A stretch of 64,000 nucleotides of DNA from CAIWHR01 sp963708855 (GCA_963708855.1 CAVPUM010000001.1:186001-250000), one strand, 5' to 3'; positions 43,937-55,055 are shown, numbered from the stretch's first letter. A program made the numbers and translations. The notes: generated from the letters alone by a model not told the origin.

Positions 43937-45379
43937 GTGCTGAAAGGTCTTTCCCGGCTGCGATCCTGCGCCATGTTGATGCTTGGGCTCGCGCTCGCTG
44001 GCTGCGGCGGCGGTGGCGGTGGAGGAAGTGGCAGCGCGACCGCACCCGAGAGCCGGATCGACATTGCCGTTACCGGGCTTCCCGTCGATGTGAATGCTGC
44101 AATCACGATCACTGATTCGAGTGGCAAGGCCGTCAGCAGCCTGACCACCGCCGGCCAAGTGCTCGTAAGCGGTCCCGGTATCTTCAACGTGAGTGCCGAC
44201 GTGGTGACTGCCGGTACGGCCACCTATTTGGCCACCGTCGTCCCGAATTCGATCATGGTGCCCGCTCCGCCCAGCGTCACCATGGTGAGTGTCACCTATT
44301 CGCTCGCCCCGCCTTTAAAGCTCGGATTCGCGGCAGTGGCGTCGGGGCTCGTTTCCCCAACTTTCCTGGCGTCGCCGCCGGGAGGGACGGACATCTATAT
44401 CGTCGAGCAACCCGGGCGCATACGGAAACTGGTGAACGGTGTGCCGCAAGCGCCGGTGCTCGACATTTCTGCACGCGTGAGCTACGCCGGCGAGCGCGGC
44501 ATGCTATCGCTGGCGTTCGACCCGCAATTCGCCGCCAACGGCAATGTGTTCGTCTATTTCACGGACCACAATGGCGACATTGCCATCGAACGATTCACCT
44601 TTCCGGTGCCGGGCGGCGTACAACTCCCCTCTGGTTCCGAGTCGACGGCGGTCCGGGTCCTCACTATTTCCCATCGCGCGTTTGCAAATCACAACGGAGG
44701 TCAACTGCAATTCGGCATCGATGGCATGCTTTACGTCGGAACGGGTGACGGCGGCGGCGGCGGCGATCCGTTCGGAAATGGACAGAACCTCGATACACTT
44801 CTGGGCAAGATTCTGCGTATCGACGTGAGTTCGTTGCCTTACAAAGTACCTCCCGACAACCCCTTCGCCGGCCAAGCTGGCAAGCGTCCGGAAATCTGGG
44901 CATACGGGCTCCGCAATCCGTGGCGCTTCTCGTTCGACAACACAACCCAGAGTCTCTACATTGCGGATGTTGGCCAGGGCAGCAGAGAGGAAGTCGACGT
45001 GGTCGCTGCAGGCGCGACCGGCCTCAATTACGGGTGGAATACCTGGGAAGGCACCATTTGTTCCCCGTCTGGCACCGCGTGCAATCCCGCGGGCATCACG
45101 ATGCCGCTCATCGACTATGACCACGGCGACGGTTGCTCCATCACCGGCGGATACGTGTATCGCAGTTCGGTGCTTCCGGAAATAGCCGGACGTTACTTCT
45201 ACTCTGACTTCTGCGGCGGCTGGCTGCGAAGTTTTTTCGTCGTAGACGGGGCCGCAAGCGAGCGGATCGACTGGGGCGTCACGCCCGTTGGCAACATCCA
45301 ATCATTTGGCGTTGATTCAAAGAACGAGCTATACGTGCTGACGTCCGCCGGTGGCGTTTACAGACTTGTGCGCCAATAG
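43937..45379 (+). CDS. Lipoprotein glucose/sorbosone dehydrogenase-like beta-propeller
   Basis: About 480 residues. The leader ends in a lipobox (LMLGLALAGC, Cys23) followed by a Gly/Ser linker; residues 35-115 are a small beta domain. The C-terminal propeller is of the GSDH type: VEQPGRIRKLVNGVPQ, GERGMLSLAFDPQF, HNGGQLQFGIDGMLYVGTGD, AYGLRNPWRFSFD and NYGWNTWEG. Members oxidise aldoses with PQQ or are uncharacterised. The GTG start has AAGGAC upstream and makes a proper lipoprotein; a longer frame is open but unlikely. It would sit in the outer membrane or periplasm. Confidence 0.82.
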   Translation: MLKGLSRLRSCAMLMLGLALAGCGGGGGGGSGSATAPESRIDIAVTGLPVDVNAAITITDSSGKAVSSLTTAGQVLVSGPGIFNVSADVVTAGTATYLATVVPNSIMVPAPPSVTMVSVTYSLAPPLKLGFAAVASGLVSPTFLASPPGGTDIYIVEQPGRIRKLVNGVPQAPVLDISARVSYAGERGMLSLAFDPQFAANGNVFVYFTDHNGDIAIERFTFPVPGGVQLPSGSESTAVRVLTISHRAFANHNGGQLQFGIDGMLYVGTGDGGGGGDPFGNGQNLDTLLGKILRIDVSSLPYKVPPDNPFAGQAGKRPEIWAYGLRNPWRFSFDNTTQSLYIADVGQGSREEVDVVAAGATGLNYGWNTWEGTICSPSGTACNPAGITMPLIDYDHGDGCSITGGYVYRSSVLPEIAGRYFYSDFCGGWLRSFFVVDGAASERIDWGVTPVGNIQSFGVDSKNELYVLTSAGGVYRLVRQ

Positions 45380-45429
45380 GTTGGAGTCGTCCCCCGGCGC
45401 CGTTTCCAGCCGCGCCTGATGCCCGGCGG

Positions 45430-45658
45430 CGAAACCGCCGACTGCCACATGCGTGCGTACCAGCCGATCACTTCGTATCGCGTGTGGAGATCCGCGTCGG
45501 GCTCCTTGGCCGTGAGCCGCGTGTGGACGGCAAATGCGCCACGCCACCCGAAGGTGCGGGCGGCATAGACCTGAACCACGGCGCCGCGCTCGACGGAGAT
45601 CGGGTGCGAGTCCGCTCGATCGATGGCTCGCCGTGCGCCAGTCGCGGGATGTCGTCAT
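45430..45658 (-). pseudogene. DUF3750 gene stump
   Basis: Two overlapping frames give DWRTASHRSSGLAPD and then VVQVYAARTFGWRGAFAVHT with RYEVIGWYARMWQSAVS, the N-terminal part of DUF3750 proteins. A +1 step is needed near 45590, and similarity stops near 45430, where the rest (about two thirds of the protein) is missing. It is a leftover of a gene cut by rearrangement next to the beta-propeller gene. Confidence 0.5.
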
Positions 45659-45708
45659 GCCGCCGATCTCAACGTCACAGTCCGCTGGCCGATCGCGCGG
45701 CGCGCCGG

Positions 45709-47296
45709 CTATTCCAGCAGCAGTGCCACTCGCGCAAGCTTCGGCAGGTTGTCTGCCACCGCCGCGCGCAGGATTTGTTCGACCTTCGCGGGGTCGGCGA
45801 CCACGGGCCCCCCCTCCCGCTCACGCACTCCGAGCTTGCCTTCGTGCGCGATTTTCACGATGTCGGCGACCAGCGCATCGAAGTCGCGGGTGCCGTCGAG
45901 CAGCATCATCATCCTGCGCGGGAGCTCGGGCAGCTCAATCGGCTCGTGGCGCAGATTCGTCACCGTGGCAGCGCTCTCGCCTTGCAGCCGGGCGAGCGGG
46001 CTCGCGACCGGACGCGCCGACGGCGCGACGGCGAGGCGCGGCGCGGCGACCCGCAATTCCACGACACGGGACGCATAGCCCTGCAGCATTCGATCCCCGA
46101 ACGATTTTTCGTCGTCGTTCGCGATCGGCGCATCCCCGATCTCCTGCTTCAAGCGCATGCGGGACATCGCGAACAGTTCTTCGAAGGGCACGGCAGCGGG
46201 GCATCTGCGACGCCAGCAGCAGAATTGCGGTCTTGGTCAGTGCATCGGTGATGTTGTGCTTCCTTCCGTTGAGGGTTGCGAACGTTTCACTCGCGCCCTG
46301 CGCCAGCACGGGCTTCGCGGATTCGGGCTGGGACGCGGATGTGAGCAGCAAGCCCTTGACGGCCCGCCCATCGACCTTGCGCTGGATGACTGCCCCGTGG
46401 TCCTGGTGCACCAGCAGCGTCTGCCGGAAACCCCGGTTGCGCACGAAATCCATGTACTGTTCCATCCGGATGATGTCCGTTGCGACCCGCTGCAACGTCT
46501 GCGCGACCTCAGGCGGAAATTTCGACACCAGCATGTCGTTGAGGTCGGCCTCGGCCAGATACACGAGCCCGTGTCGCTTCGCGGCGTCGGCGAACTCGTG
46601 AAAGTAGAAAGCGTGGTTGTTCTCCTCGAGATGTTCGTGGAACAGGTACGCGTCGGCCTCTTTCCGGAGGGCATCCGCCTCCTGCCGCAGCGTCATGCCG
46701 TACGGGCTGTTCGTCGGCGCGCTCCGCGCGAGGAAATCGAGAAGCCCGCGGGCCTGCTTCACTTTGGCGGTGGCATCGCGAAAACCCGCCGTGTGATACA
46801 TCATCATGTCTCGGATCATGCCCTTCAAGTGCCATCCGGGAAGCGTGTTGTAGCTCACGTAGGCGATGCCGTTCGCAACCAGGTTGTCGCGGCAGATCGC
46901 GAGCAGACGCTCGCGCACCGGGGCGGGTATCCATGAATAGATGCCGTGGCTGATGACGTAGTCGAACTTGCCCCATGTCGCATCGACGTTGGCGATGTCG
47001 TATTGGCGAAGTTCGATGTTGGTGAGGCCGAGAGCGTCGACCCGGCGCTGGCCTTGCTCGATTTGGCGCGCCGAGAGGTCGATGCCGACAAAGCGCGCGT
47101 TCGGCAGCCCCAGCGCCATGGGTATGAGATTGTCGCCGCTCGCGCACCCCAGTTCGAGAACGCGGCAGCTTTCGAGGCCGGGCGGCTGCAATCCGAACAA
47201 CCTTCCCAGTGTGGCGAGGCGATCGGGATGCGTTTGAGCGAACGCCTTGTTGACATAGGGCAATTCGTCGTAGCTGGTCAGGACGGGTTCGGCCAC
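45709..47296 (-). CDS. SAM-dependent methyltransferase with regulatory domain (frameshifted)
   Basis: Starting at GTG 47296 (MAEPVLTSYDELPYVNKAFA). A class I methyltransferase domain (VLELGCASGDNLIPMALG at 47-64, then FVGIDLSARQIEQGQRR) is followed by the PF10119-type methyltransferase regulatory domain (MTLRQEADALRKEADAYLFH, then FYFHEFADAAKRHGLVYLAE) and a winged-helix C-terminus (LQGESAATVTNLRHEPIELP). A C-run of four at 46198-46201 (three expected) shifts the frame between LLASQMP and AAVPFEELFAMSR. Such proteins methylate lysines or porins' lysines in some bacteria; the target here is unknown. Confidence 0.78.
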
Positions 47297-47392
47297 GGGT
47301 CGAGGTTCCTTGCAGGATCGAAGCGGTGCGCAATGGTAACGCGCGCTGCCGCTCACGCGGGACAGGGTGCGGGGATGGTCGGCGAGCCCGGA

Positions 47393-48818
47393 TCAGCCGA
47401 GGTCGAGCCACTCCTGGCGCGTCTTGGGGCCGTACGTCACGAACAGCGGATCCTCGGAGCCAGCGTACGCCGCTCGCGCCCGATCGATCGCGTCGCCTGA
47501 CAGATGTTTCTTCAACGCGGCCGCATCGAGCGAGTACACCTTCACGGCATTCTGCCCGAACACCTTGCGCTTGAGCGCCGGTGTGAGCTCGGCGTAGCCG
47601 TACTTTTCGCGCAGCTCGGCGGAAATCTGGAATGCCCGGAACGCGTCGATCTGGTCCTGCGGCGAGCCGTACCAGATGCTGTCCGTTCCCCACAGCACGT
47701 TGTCCTCGCCGCACGCCTTGATCAGCTTGCCGAGCGCATGCGCCGCGCTCGTCGGGTCGCGCATCACGAACCGCCACGTCGAGCCGAGCTCGGCGTAGAC
47801 ATTCGACGCCCGGCTTCACGTTGCTCTTCGCAAGCGAGTTGACGAGCGAGTCCACGCCCTCGTTGCGGCTCGGATCGTGCGGGCCCTCGGCTTGTCCCGG
47901 CACGAAGCCGGAGTGGTAGATGAGGAACTTCACGTCCGGGTAGCGGGCGGCCACCACGCCCACGTCGTCGCAAAGCGAATGCTCGTAGCTCTTCCGCCCG
48001 AACGGAATACCCTTGTGCACGCAGATGACGTTGATGCCGAGCTTGCGGGCCTTCTCGATCATCGCGATCCCGGGCGGGTCGCTCAGGAAATAACCGCGGC
48101 CGTCGGGTCCGTACTGGGTATACGTCTTCCAGGCGGCGACCTTCCAGCGCTCCGCGAGCTCGTCCATCCGCGCGAGATCGCCATCCTGGTTGGGATTGAC
48201 GCGGCCGTGGATCAAGAGGCGCATTGTTCCCTCGAGTTTCTCCACGATGCGCGCGCAGGCACTCGCCTCCTGGATCGTCAGCGGCTCGCCGGCGAACGTG
48301 CTCGGCACGAACGACAACACCATGCAGTTGGTGTCGGAATCGAGGAACACGTCCTTTACGAACTGCTCGGCGCCAAGGTGCTCGATCCTGGTGACCCCGG
48401 CGCGGGTGGCACCCGCGAACCCGAGGAAGTTCTGACCGGCCCGTTTCGGATCCACGAAGTGTCCCTGGACGTCGAAGATGAAACCGCCGCGCCCGAGCTG
48501 TGCGCGCGCGAGCTCGGGGTCCTTCGCCGCGCCCTGCGCCAGCACGAACGAGCCGCCCAGGCTGCCCGCCGCTGCATAGGCGGCGTTCATCGCGAGCAAA
48601 GTGGTCGCCGTGCCCGCCGCCGACACGAGGAATTCGCGCCGCGAGATGCCGAGGCCCCGTGCGTGGCGTGTCGCTTCGCGCATTGCCGTCTCGTTGGCGT
48701 GAACGTGCACGGGGTCGAGCGCAATCGGCTCGAACTCGCCGTTGGTCGCGGCGTCGAGCTTGACCGGAAGGCGCAATCCGTCGGGGTCGTTGCGGAAGAT
48801 GCGGCGGGGGCGGCGCAT
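47393..48818 (-). CDS. Tat-exported amidohydrolase 2-family protein (frameshifted)
   Basis: The start ATG at 48818 has AGGAGG five bases upstream. A twin-arginine leader (GISRREFLVSAAGTATTLLA) lies about 55 residues in, preceded by an unusually long N-terminus. The PF04909 fold follows: FDVQGHFVDP, GINVICVHKGIPFG, KFLIYHSGFVPG and VLWGTDSIWYGSPQDQIDAF. One extra base near 47808 breaks the frame between LAKSNVKPG and SNVYAELGSTW. The ending (TYGPKTRQEWLDLG) is intact. Likely a decarboxylase or hydrolase; no more can be said. Confidence 0.78.
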
Positions 48819-48855
48819 GGGACCTCCTCGTTGACGATTGGCCACTGCTCGCAGC

Positions 48856-49335
48856 CTACACGACCAGTGCGAACACGAATATTCCGATCATCGCGAACAC
48901 GATCGCAACCTTGGCGGCGGTGCCGAGCAGAAGGCCGATCCCTGTCGCGATGCCCACCTTGCCGGCGCGGCGAAGGTCGCGCTGCGCGACGTATTCGCCG
49001 ATCGCGGCACCCAGGAGGGGCATGAACAACAGACCCCAGAGTCCGCTGAAGATTCCCGCGAGCGTGCCGACGATGGCACCGGCGATCGCATACCGACTCG
49101 CGCCCGCGCGTTTGGTGCCCATCGCGGCGGCGGCGTAGTCGACGATCCACGCCATCGCCGTCAGCGCGCCGAGAAGCACCAGCAGCCACACGGGGATGCG
49201 CGCGAAGTCGTCGATCCAAGCGGCGAGCACGATGCCGCCGAAAACCAGCGTGGCGCCAGGCAGCGCCGGCAACACCGTGCCGGCAGCCCCGATCAGAATC
49301 AGCGCGATCGCCGCGCACCACAGGATCACCGACAT
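48856..49335 (-). CDS. DUF456 membrane protein
   Basis: About 159 residues with four to five membrane helices. Family markers are GAAGTVLPALPGATLVFGGI, IVDYAAAAMGTKRAGASRYA and GLWGLLFMPLLGAAIGEYVA with a glycine-rich loop. DUF456 proteins are conserved inner-membrane proteins without known function. I start at MSVILWCAAIALILIG, as in relatives; an ATG at 49359 is also open and has GGGGAG close upstream. Confidence 0.85.
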   Translation of the reverse strand: MSVILWCAAIALILIGAAGTVLPALPGATLVFGGIVLAAWIDDFARIPVWLLVLLGALTAMAWIVDYAAAAMGTKRAGASRYAIAGAIVGTLAGIFSGLWGLLFMPLLGAAIGEYVAQRDLRRAGKVGIATGIGLLLGTAAKVAIVFAMIGIFVFALVV

Positions 49336-49650
49336 CGTTCGAGGTTCGCTGGTGCGCATGGCTCCCCAAGGCCATACCTCCTACGTCCCGTCCGGACTGC
49401 CGGAGGTATGGCCCTGGGCATGCGCCGGCAGGCGTTGCGGTAGGTCACGGAGTCGGAGTGCTCATCGGCGATAGAATGCGGGCGCCGCAGAGCCTACCCC
49501 CGGCGTGCACCCGGGGCAAGCCGAACCATCTCGCCGCCACCCGGCACGGACAGCCCGTGGAATCGGCTACCATTCCATTTCTCTCACCGAGCCGGAAACC
49601 CCTCAACGTGCTTCGAAGGCACCGACACCTGCATTGCCACGCCGGACCTC

Positions 49651-49821
49651 ATGCTCGCGCTCGACCGGACGCTCCTGCAGTGGCACATCAAGTCGATGAC
49701 GAAGGCGCGGCAGGGTCTCTACGAATACGATGCCGTCTCGCGGTTGCGCGATTCGCAGCTCGGAGACGGGCACGTCGGCGACATCGCGCACTACATCAAG
49801 CGCGACGCGCTACGGCACTGA
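49651..49821 (+). CDS. Small hypothetical ORF before adhC
   Basis: A 56-codon frame reading LALDRTLLQWHIKSMTKARQ, then GLYEYDAVSRLRDSQLGDGH and IAHYIKRDALRH. It looks like protein (amphipathic helices, balanced composition) and ends 18 bases before the adhC start, so it may be co-transcribed. In-frame coding character extends a little upstream of the ATG (CFEGTDTCIATPDL), which suggests the 3' end of a truncated gene. No family is recognised. Confidence 0.35.
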   Translation: MLALDRTLLQWHIKSMTKARQGLYEYDAVSRLRDSQLGDGHVGDIAHYIKRDALRH

Positions 49822-49838
49822 AGCGAAAGGAGCAAGTC

Positions 49839-50948
49839 GTGAAAGTTCGAGCTGCGGTCGCGCACAAGTCAGGCGCGCCTCTGTCCATCGAGACCGTCGA
49901 CCTCGCCGGGCCCAAGGCCGGAGAGGTTCTGGTCGAGATCAAGGCCACCGGCATCTGCCATACCGACGAGTACACGCGTTCCGGCGCGGATCCCGAGGGC
50001 TTGTTTCCGGCGATACTCGGCCACGAGGGCGCGGGAGTTGTCGTCGAAATCGGCCCCAGGGTAGCGACGCTCAAGAAGGGCGATCACGTGATTCCGCTGT
50101 ACACGCCGGAGTGCCGGCAGTGCAAATCGTGCCTGTCGCGCAAGACGAATCTCTGCACGGCGATCCGCGCGACGCAGGGCAAAGGCATGATGCCCGATGG
50201 CACGAGCCGCTTTTCGCTCGGCGGCGAGCCGCTCTACCATTACATGGGTTGCTCGACCTTCGCGAACTTCACCGTGCTGCCGGAGATCGCGCTCGCGAAG
50301 ATCCGCGACGATGCGCCGTTCGACAAGGTGTGCTACATCGGCTGCGGCGTGACCACGGGGATCGGGGCGGTGATCAATACCGCCAAGGTCGAAGCCGGTG
50401 CCAATGTCGTCATCTTCGGACTCGGCGGCATCGGGCTCAACGTAGTGCAGGGTGCGAAGATGGTCGGCGCCAACATGATCGTCGGCGTCGACTTGAATCC
50501 GGCGCGCGAGACGCTGGCACGCAAGTTCGGCCTGACCCACTTCGTCAATCCGAAGAACGTCCAAGGCGATCTCGTCCCGCATCTCGTCGAGCTCACCGGG
50601 GGCGGCGCCGACTACAGCTTCGAGTGCATCGGCAACGTCGACGTGATGCGCCAGGCGCTCGAATGCTGCCATCGGGGCTGGGGTGTTTCGGTGATCATCG
50701 GCGTCGCCGGCGCTGGCCAGGAAATTCATACCCGCCCGTTCCAACTCGTCACCGGACGCGTCTGGAAGGGAACCGCCTTCGGCGGCGCCCGCGGGCGCAC
50801 CGACGTGCCGAAGATCGTCGACTGGTATATGGACGGCAGGATCAACATCGACGATCTCATCACCCATACGCTGCCGCTCGACCGGATCAACGAGGGATTC
50901 GACCTGATGCACGCGGGCACGTCGATCCGCGCGGTCGTCACCTACTGA
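49839..50948 (+). CDS. adhC: S-(hydroxymethyl)glutathione dehydrogenase / class III alcohol dehydrogenase
   Basis: A 369-residue zinc alcohol dehydrogenase. Catalytic zinc ligands are in GICHTDEYTRSG and ILGHEGAGVV, the structural zinc site is CRQCKSCLSRKTNLC, and the NAD site FGLGGIGLNVVQGAK. Class III markers (GLFPAILGHE, MGCSTFANFTVLPEIALAKI) identify the glutathione-dependent formaldehyde dehydrogenase. The GTG start has AAAGGAG upstream. The usual partner, S-formylglutathione hydrolase, is not next to it. Confidence 0.94.
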   Translation: MKVRAAVAHKSGAPLSIETVDLAGPKAGEVLVEIKATGICHTDEYTRSGADPEGLFPAILGHEGAGVVVEIGPRVATLKKGDHVIPLYTPECRQCKSCLSRKTNLCTAIRATQGKGMMPDGTSRFSLGGEPLYHYMGCSTFANFTVLPEIALAKIRDDAPFDKVCYIGCGVTTGIGAVINTAKVEAGANVVIFGLGGIGLNVVQGAKMVGANMIVGVDLNPARETLARKFGLTHFVNPKNVQGDLVPHLVELTGGGADYSFECIGNVDVMRQALECCHRGWGVSVIIGVAGAGQEIHTRPFQLVTGRVWKGTAFGGARGRTDVPKIVDWYMDGRINIDDLITHTLPLDRINEGFDLMHAGTSIRAVVTY

Positions 50949-51097
50949 GCGGCGAACCCAGCTGCCGTCCCGCCAGGTGTGTGGGCCGCGCAGCGCGACC
51001 TCGATGCGCGGACGGTCATCGCGACCGGCCCGGCAGTCGTACCGCGGTGGGCATCGGCTAGCGGCCGCGGTGTGGCCGTTCGGTCACCGCTCACCAT

Positions 51098-51736
51098 TCA
51101 GTCGGGAAACAATACGTCGAACAGGGCCTTGGCTCTGGGCGACAGGTTCCTGGGGTCCGGACGCAGCAGATCCTCGTCGGGCACCAGTACCTTGGCATAG
51201 AACGCCTCGTACACCCGTTTCACGACGCCTGGCGCCACCATCTCCCGGTCGTACCCGGGCGCAAAACCGAGCAGTTGATACCCGGCGCGCTCCAACGCGA
51301 GCTGCATGTTGGGTATCTTCAGTGTCGCAAGGCCGTAGATGAAGCCCGCCCCCATCGCCCGGGCCAGGTTCTCGCCAAACTCCATCGCGCGCACCGCGAG
51401 CTTCGCGCCTCGATGCTGCGGGGCGATAGCGCCAAACCGGGCATAGATCGTCAGCGCGTCCTGCTCTCGCTCCCAGGAACCCATGCCTGCCAGTTCGTTA
51501 CCGTGCTTGATGAGGATCACGAGGAGGTCTTTCTCCGTCTCACCCTCGAGAAACGCCTTGTCCGTGAAGAAGTCCTCGCGCAGGTAACAACTGGCAGCCC
51601 CGACGGAGATGTCGGGGTGCCAATTCGAAATGCTGGCGATGAGCGAACGGATTTCGGAACGCTTCAGCCGCCCGCCGCGGTAGCCTTCAGGCAACGCCAG
51701 CATGGTCGATATGTCGTCATCGCTCGGCCAGTTCAT
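51098..51736 (-). CDS. GNAT-fold N-acetyltransferase-like protein
   Basis: About 212 residues from the ATG at 51736 (MNWPSDDDISTMLALPEGYR), which has GGAGG upstream. The acetyl-CoA fold is seen in LVILIKHGNELAGMGSWERE, YARFGAIAPQHRGAKLAVRA and LATLKIPNMQLALERAGYQL. The C-terminal extension (YEAFYAKVLVPDEDLLRPDP) is typical of a small group of proteobacterial hypothetical proteins. The substrate is unknown. Confidence 0.7.
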   Translation of the reverse strand: MNWPSDDDISTMLALPEGYRGGRLKRSEIRSLIASISNWHPDISVGAASCYLREDFFTDKAFLEGETEKDLLVILIKHGNELAGMGSWEREQDALTIYARFGAIAPQHRGAKLAVRAMEFGENLARAMGAGFIYGLATLKIPNMQLALERAGYQLLGFAPGYDREMVAPGVVKRVYEAFYAKVLVPDEDLLRPDPRNLSPRAKALFDVLFPD

Positions 51737-51940
51737 GCTCTGCCTCCACCTGCAAATTGAAACGACAGGGGACAGGAAATCCAACCCCGCGCAGCGCTTT
51801 CCGATTCAGCCTATCACGGTTCGACTTGACCGGGATCACGGGGCAAGCGGTGCCCCATCAGCACCGTGAGCACGCCGGTGACGGGGGTTCCGGAAAATGG
51901 AAAGCGTCCCCATAATCAAGGCCATCCAGAGGAGACATCC

Positions 51941-52642
51941 ATGCTCACCCTTCGCAAATCCCAGGACCGCGGCTACGCGGACCACGGCTGGCTCAAGAGC
52001 TACCACTCGTTCTCGTTCGCCGACTACCACGACGCGGCCCACATGGGCTGGGGCAACCTGCGCGTCATCAACGAGGACCGCGTTGCGCCGGGCATGGGCT
52101 TCGGCAAGCACGGTCACCGCGACATGGAGATCATCAGCTATGTGCTGTCGGGCGAACTGGCCCATCAGGACAGCATGGGCAACGTCAAGGGCATTCCGCC
52201 CGGCGACGTGCAGCGCATGAGCGCCGGCACCGGCGTGATGCACAGCGAGTTCAACCACGCCGAAGGCCAGACCACGCACTTCCTCCAGATCTGGATCGAG
52301 CCGAACGTGACCGGCATCCCGCCGAGCTACGAGCAGAAGACGATTCCGGACGAGCAGAAGCGGGGCGCCCTGCGCCTGGTGGCGTCACCCGATGGAGCGC
52401 AGGGATCGGTCACCATCCATGCCGACGCGGCACTGCACGCGGGTTTGTTCGACGGCAATGAGTCGGCGGAGCTTGCCCTGAACCCGAACCGCAAGGGCTA
52501 TGTGCATCTCGTGCGTGGCGCGCTCGAGGTCAATGGCCAACGGATCGTGTCCGGCGATGCAGTATTGCTGGAAAACGAAAGCCGGATCGTGCTGGCCCAT
52601 GGAACGGATGCCGAGGTGCTGGTGTTCGATCTGGCGGCCTGA
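51941..52642 (+). CDS. Pirin-family protein
   Basis: A bicupin of 233 residues. The N-terminal cupin has the metal ligands in GFGKHGHRDMEIISYVLSGE and VMHSEFNHAE, giving the His-His-His-Glu iron site of pirins. The start MLTLRKSQDRGYADHGWLKS and GGAG upstream are clear. Some pirins (YhhW) show quercetin 2,3-dioxygenase activity, others act as redox-sensitive partners of transcription or metabolism. Confidence 0.92.
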   Translation: MLTLRKSQDRGYADHGWLKSYHSFSFADYHDAAHMGWGNLRVINEDRVAPGMGFGKHGHRDMEIISYVLSGELAHQDSMGNVKGIPPGDVQRMSAGTGVMHSEFNHAEGQTTHFLQIWIEPNVTGIPPSYEQKTIPDEQKRGALRLVASPDGAQGSVTIHADAALHAGLFDGNESAELALNPNRKGYVHLVRGALEVNGQRIVSGDAVLLENESRIVLAHGTDAEVLVFDLAA

Positions 52643-52726
52643 CTTCTACTTCGCCGAACCGCGCTTCATGAAGGACAGCGAGGGCGTTCGCGACCGGCGT
52701 GGCCGCGGCTGCCATGCGATCGGCGC

Positions 52727-54962
52727 CTACCCGCGCGTGTCGTCGGTCGCCGGCTTTGGCGCCTCGGCCATCGTCGCCCTCGCCGCGGCGCCCGCCACCG
52801 CCTTCGCCCTCTCGTCGTCACCGAACGCCGGTGGCACGTTGACGGTCACCTCCTTGTGCGCGAACTTGATGCCCGCGGCGCGGAAGGCGGTGATGATCTT
52901 GTCGTAAGCGACGCGCCGAATCATGAACGACGTGGGGCTCGGCCTGGCCATGAACTTGGCCCGCACGACGACCGCGCTGTCCTCCGTCGCCGTCACGCCC
53001 TGCGACTTCAGCGGCTGCAGCATGTCCTTGGCGTAATCCGGGTCGGCCGCGAGCTCCTCGCCGATCTTCTTCAGGATCTTCTTCACCTGCATGATGTTGG
53101 TGTCGTAGGTGAGCCGGAACTCCATCACGTGGATGGCCCAATCTCGGCTGGTGTTGCGCAGGCGCTTGATCTCGCCGTAGGGCAGGATGTTGAGCGCCCC
53201 GCGGTGATGACGCAGGAACACCGAGCGCACGTTGATCTTCTCGACCACGCCCTTGTCGGTGCCGACCTCGATGTACTCGCCCAGCCGGAACGCGTCATCC
53301 ATCAGGAAGAACGCGCCGGAGACGATGTCGCGCACCAACGTCTGCGAGCCGAAGCCGATCGCCACGCCGACCACACTGGCGCCGGCGAGCAATGGCAGGA
53401 TGTCGACGCCCAGGGCGGCCAGAAATGACATCGTCGCCATCACGACGATCGTGACCAGGATCAGCGCGCGGAAAAGCGGCAGCAGCGTCTGCAGGCGCGA
53501 CGCGGGCACGTCCGGACCCTGCTTGCCCTCCGCCTCCATCCGGCGATCGATCGTCGTCTTCGCGATCTCCCACAGCAGGTAGGCAAGCAGCAGCACAATG
53601 CAGACGCCGAACAGCGAGCTCGAGATCTTGCCTCCCATGCTCGCCTGTGCCATCGCGAAGAGGCTGACGTCCCAAAGCTCGGCGAGGAGCAGCAAGCCAA
53701 CGACGATGACGACGATGTGGATGGCGCGGCGGAACACAGCTTCGTACGCAGCGATAAACCCCGGCACGGCGGACCGCGCATCGGCCGGCGCCGCCGCGGC
53801 CGCCGCGACGGCACGGCACAGCACCATGTCGATGAGCGGTATCGCCACCACCAGCAACACGCTCAGGGCGCCGGCCCCCTGTACGACGGGCGTGCCCGAA
53901 AGAACGTCGTAGATACGCGCGGCGACGATCGCGGTGAAGAATACCGTCGCGACCACCGGCCACAGATCGGCGAGCCAGCCAACGATGGCGTTGTGCGCTC
54001 CATCGCCACGGATCAGGCCGGCAATTGCCGCGCGCACCTGCCACACCGCCCACAGTACGACCGCGAGGCCCAGCGCCGTCGAGGCGATGACGACGAGATC
54101 CGCCGTCGCCGCGCTCGCGCCGCCGCCTGTCAATACCGCGTGACAGAAATTCGTGGCGCCCCAGAGTGCCGCGAGCAGGACAGCAAACCAGCGCAAGGTG
54201 CGCGCCGGGGCGTCGGCGAACGGCAGCAACCGCACGGCACCGTTGCGACCCGAAAGCAGGAACTGGGCGAGGAGCCAGATCACGCGGACCGCGACGACTG
54301 CGATCAGCATCTCCAGAACCGCGATCCGCCGCAGGCCGTGTCCCTGCCAGAGCGCGAGGAACGCCGCGAGCGCGGCCAACGCGAACACGGCGATCCCCGC
54401 AAGGTCCAGGGCAAGTCCAACGCCCAGGCGAAACGAACGCGCCGTGAAGGTCTCCGCGGCCGGTGGCGCCAGCCTCTTGCGGTAATTGCGCAGCGCCCAG
54501 TCGTAGATGCGGTGCGCCAGCCAGCCGATCACCAGCATCGCCGCCAGCGCGATGGCCAGCTTCACGACCCCGGGCAGTCCTTCTTCGGGATCGTCCAGTT
54601 TGGTGCCGACGTCGGAGAGCGTGTCCGGCAACGCAACGAACGCCTCCCGGAGCTCGCCGAGCCGCGTGCGCACCATGCCGGCGCCCTCTTCGACCATCCC
54701 CGACATGCCCTTGTCGCCCTTCGCTTTCCGCCGGCGCGGCGGCGCGATCGAGCTGGTCGAGGAGGAGCTTTCTCACCTCCGCGTCGGAAAGGCGCGATAC
54801 GAGCTCGCGCACCGATTCGTGCGTCAGCGGCTCGGGTAACGCAATCGCTTTCGCCTTGGTCGATTGGGCCTGCGCGTCCGCAGGAACGACGACGATGATC
54901 GCGCAAGCCAGCGCCAGGCAACCGGCGGCGATCGCCCGCCATGTTTGATCGAACGCGACCAT
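52727..54962 (-). CDS. MscS-family mechanosensitive channel, large type (frameshifted)
   Basis: About 745 residues in size like E. coli YbiO. A signal peptide (RAIAAGCLALACAIIVVV) leads to a periplasmic N-part (ELVSRLSDAEVRKLLLDQLD), then around ten membrane helices and the MscS pore and beta domain: GVAIGFGSQTLVRDIVSGAF, FRLGEYIEVGTDKGVVEKIN and HRGALNILPYGEIKRL. One extra G near 54732 shifts the frame between LDRAAAP and KAKGDKGMSG. The channel likely releases solutes on osmotic downshock. The ATG at 54962 has AGGAG upstream. Confidence 0.82.
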
Positions 54963-55055
54963 CGTCTTGCTCCTGGGGAAACCACGACAGAGGGACCACA
55001 GGTAATTGTAATCCAACGACCCCGCCTCACCCGAGCGACGGGGGTCGTGCGCGCC

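Noticed and set aside
44012..44034. Gly-rich repeat in the propeller lipoprotein gene
   Set aside because: It is the flexible linker after the lipobox cysteine, common in exported lipoproteins, not a mobile repeat.
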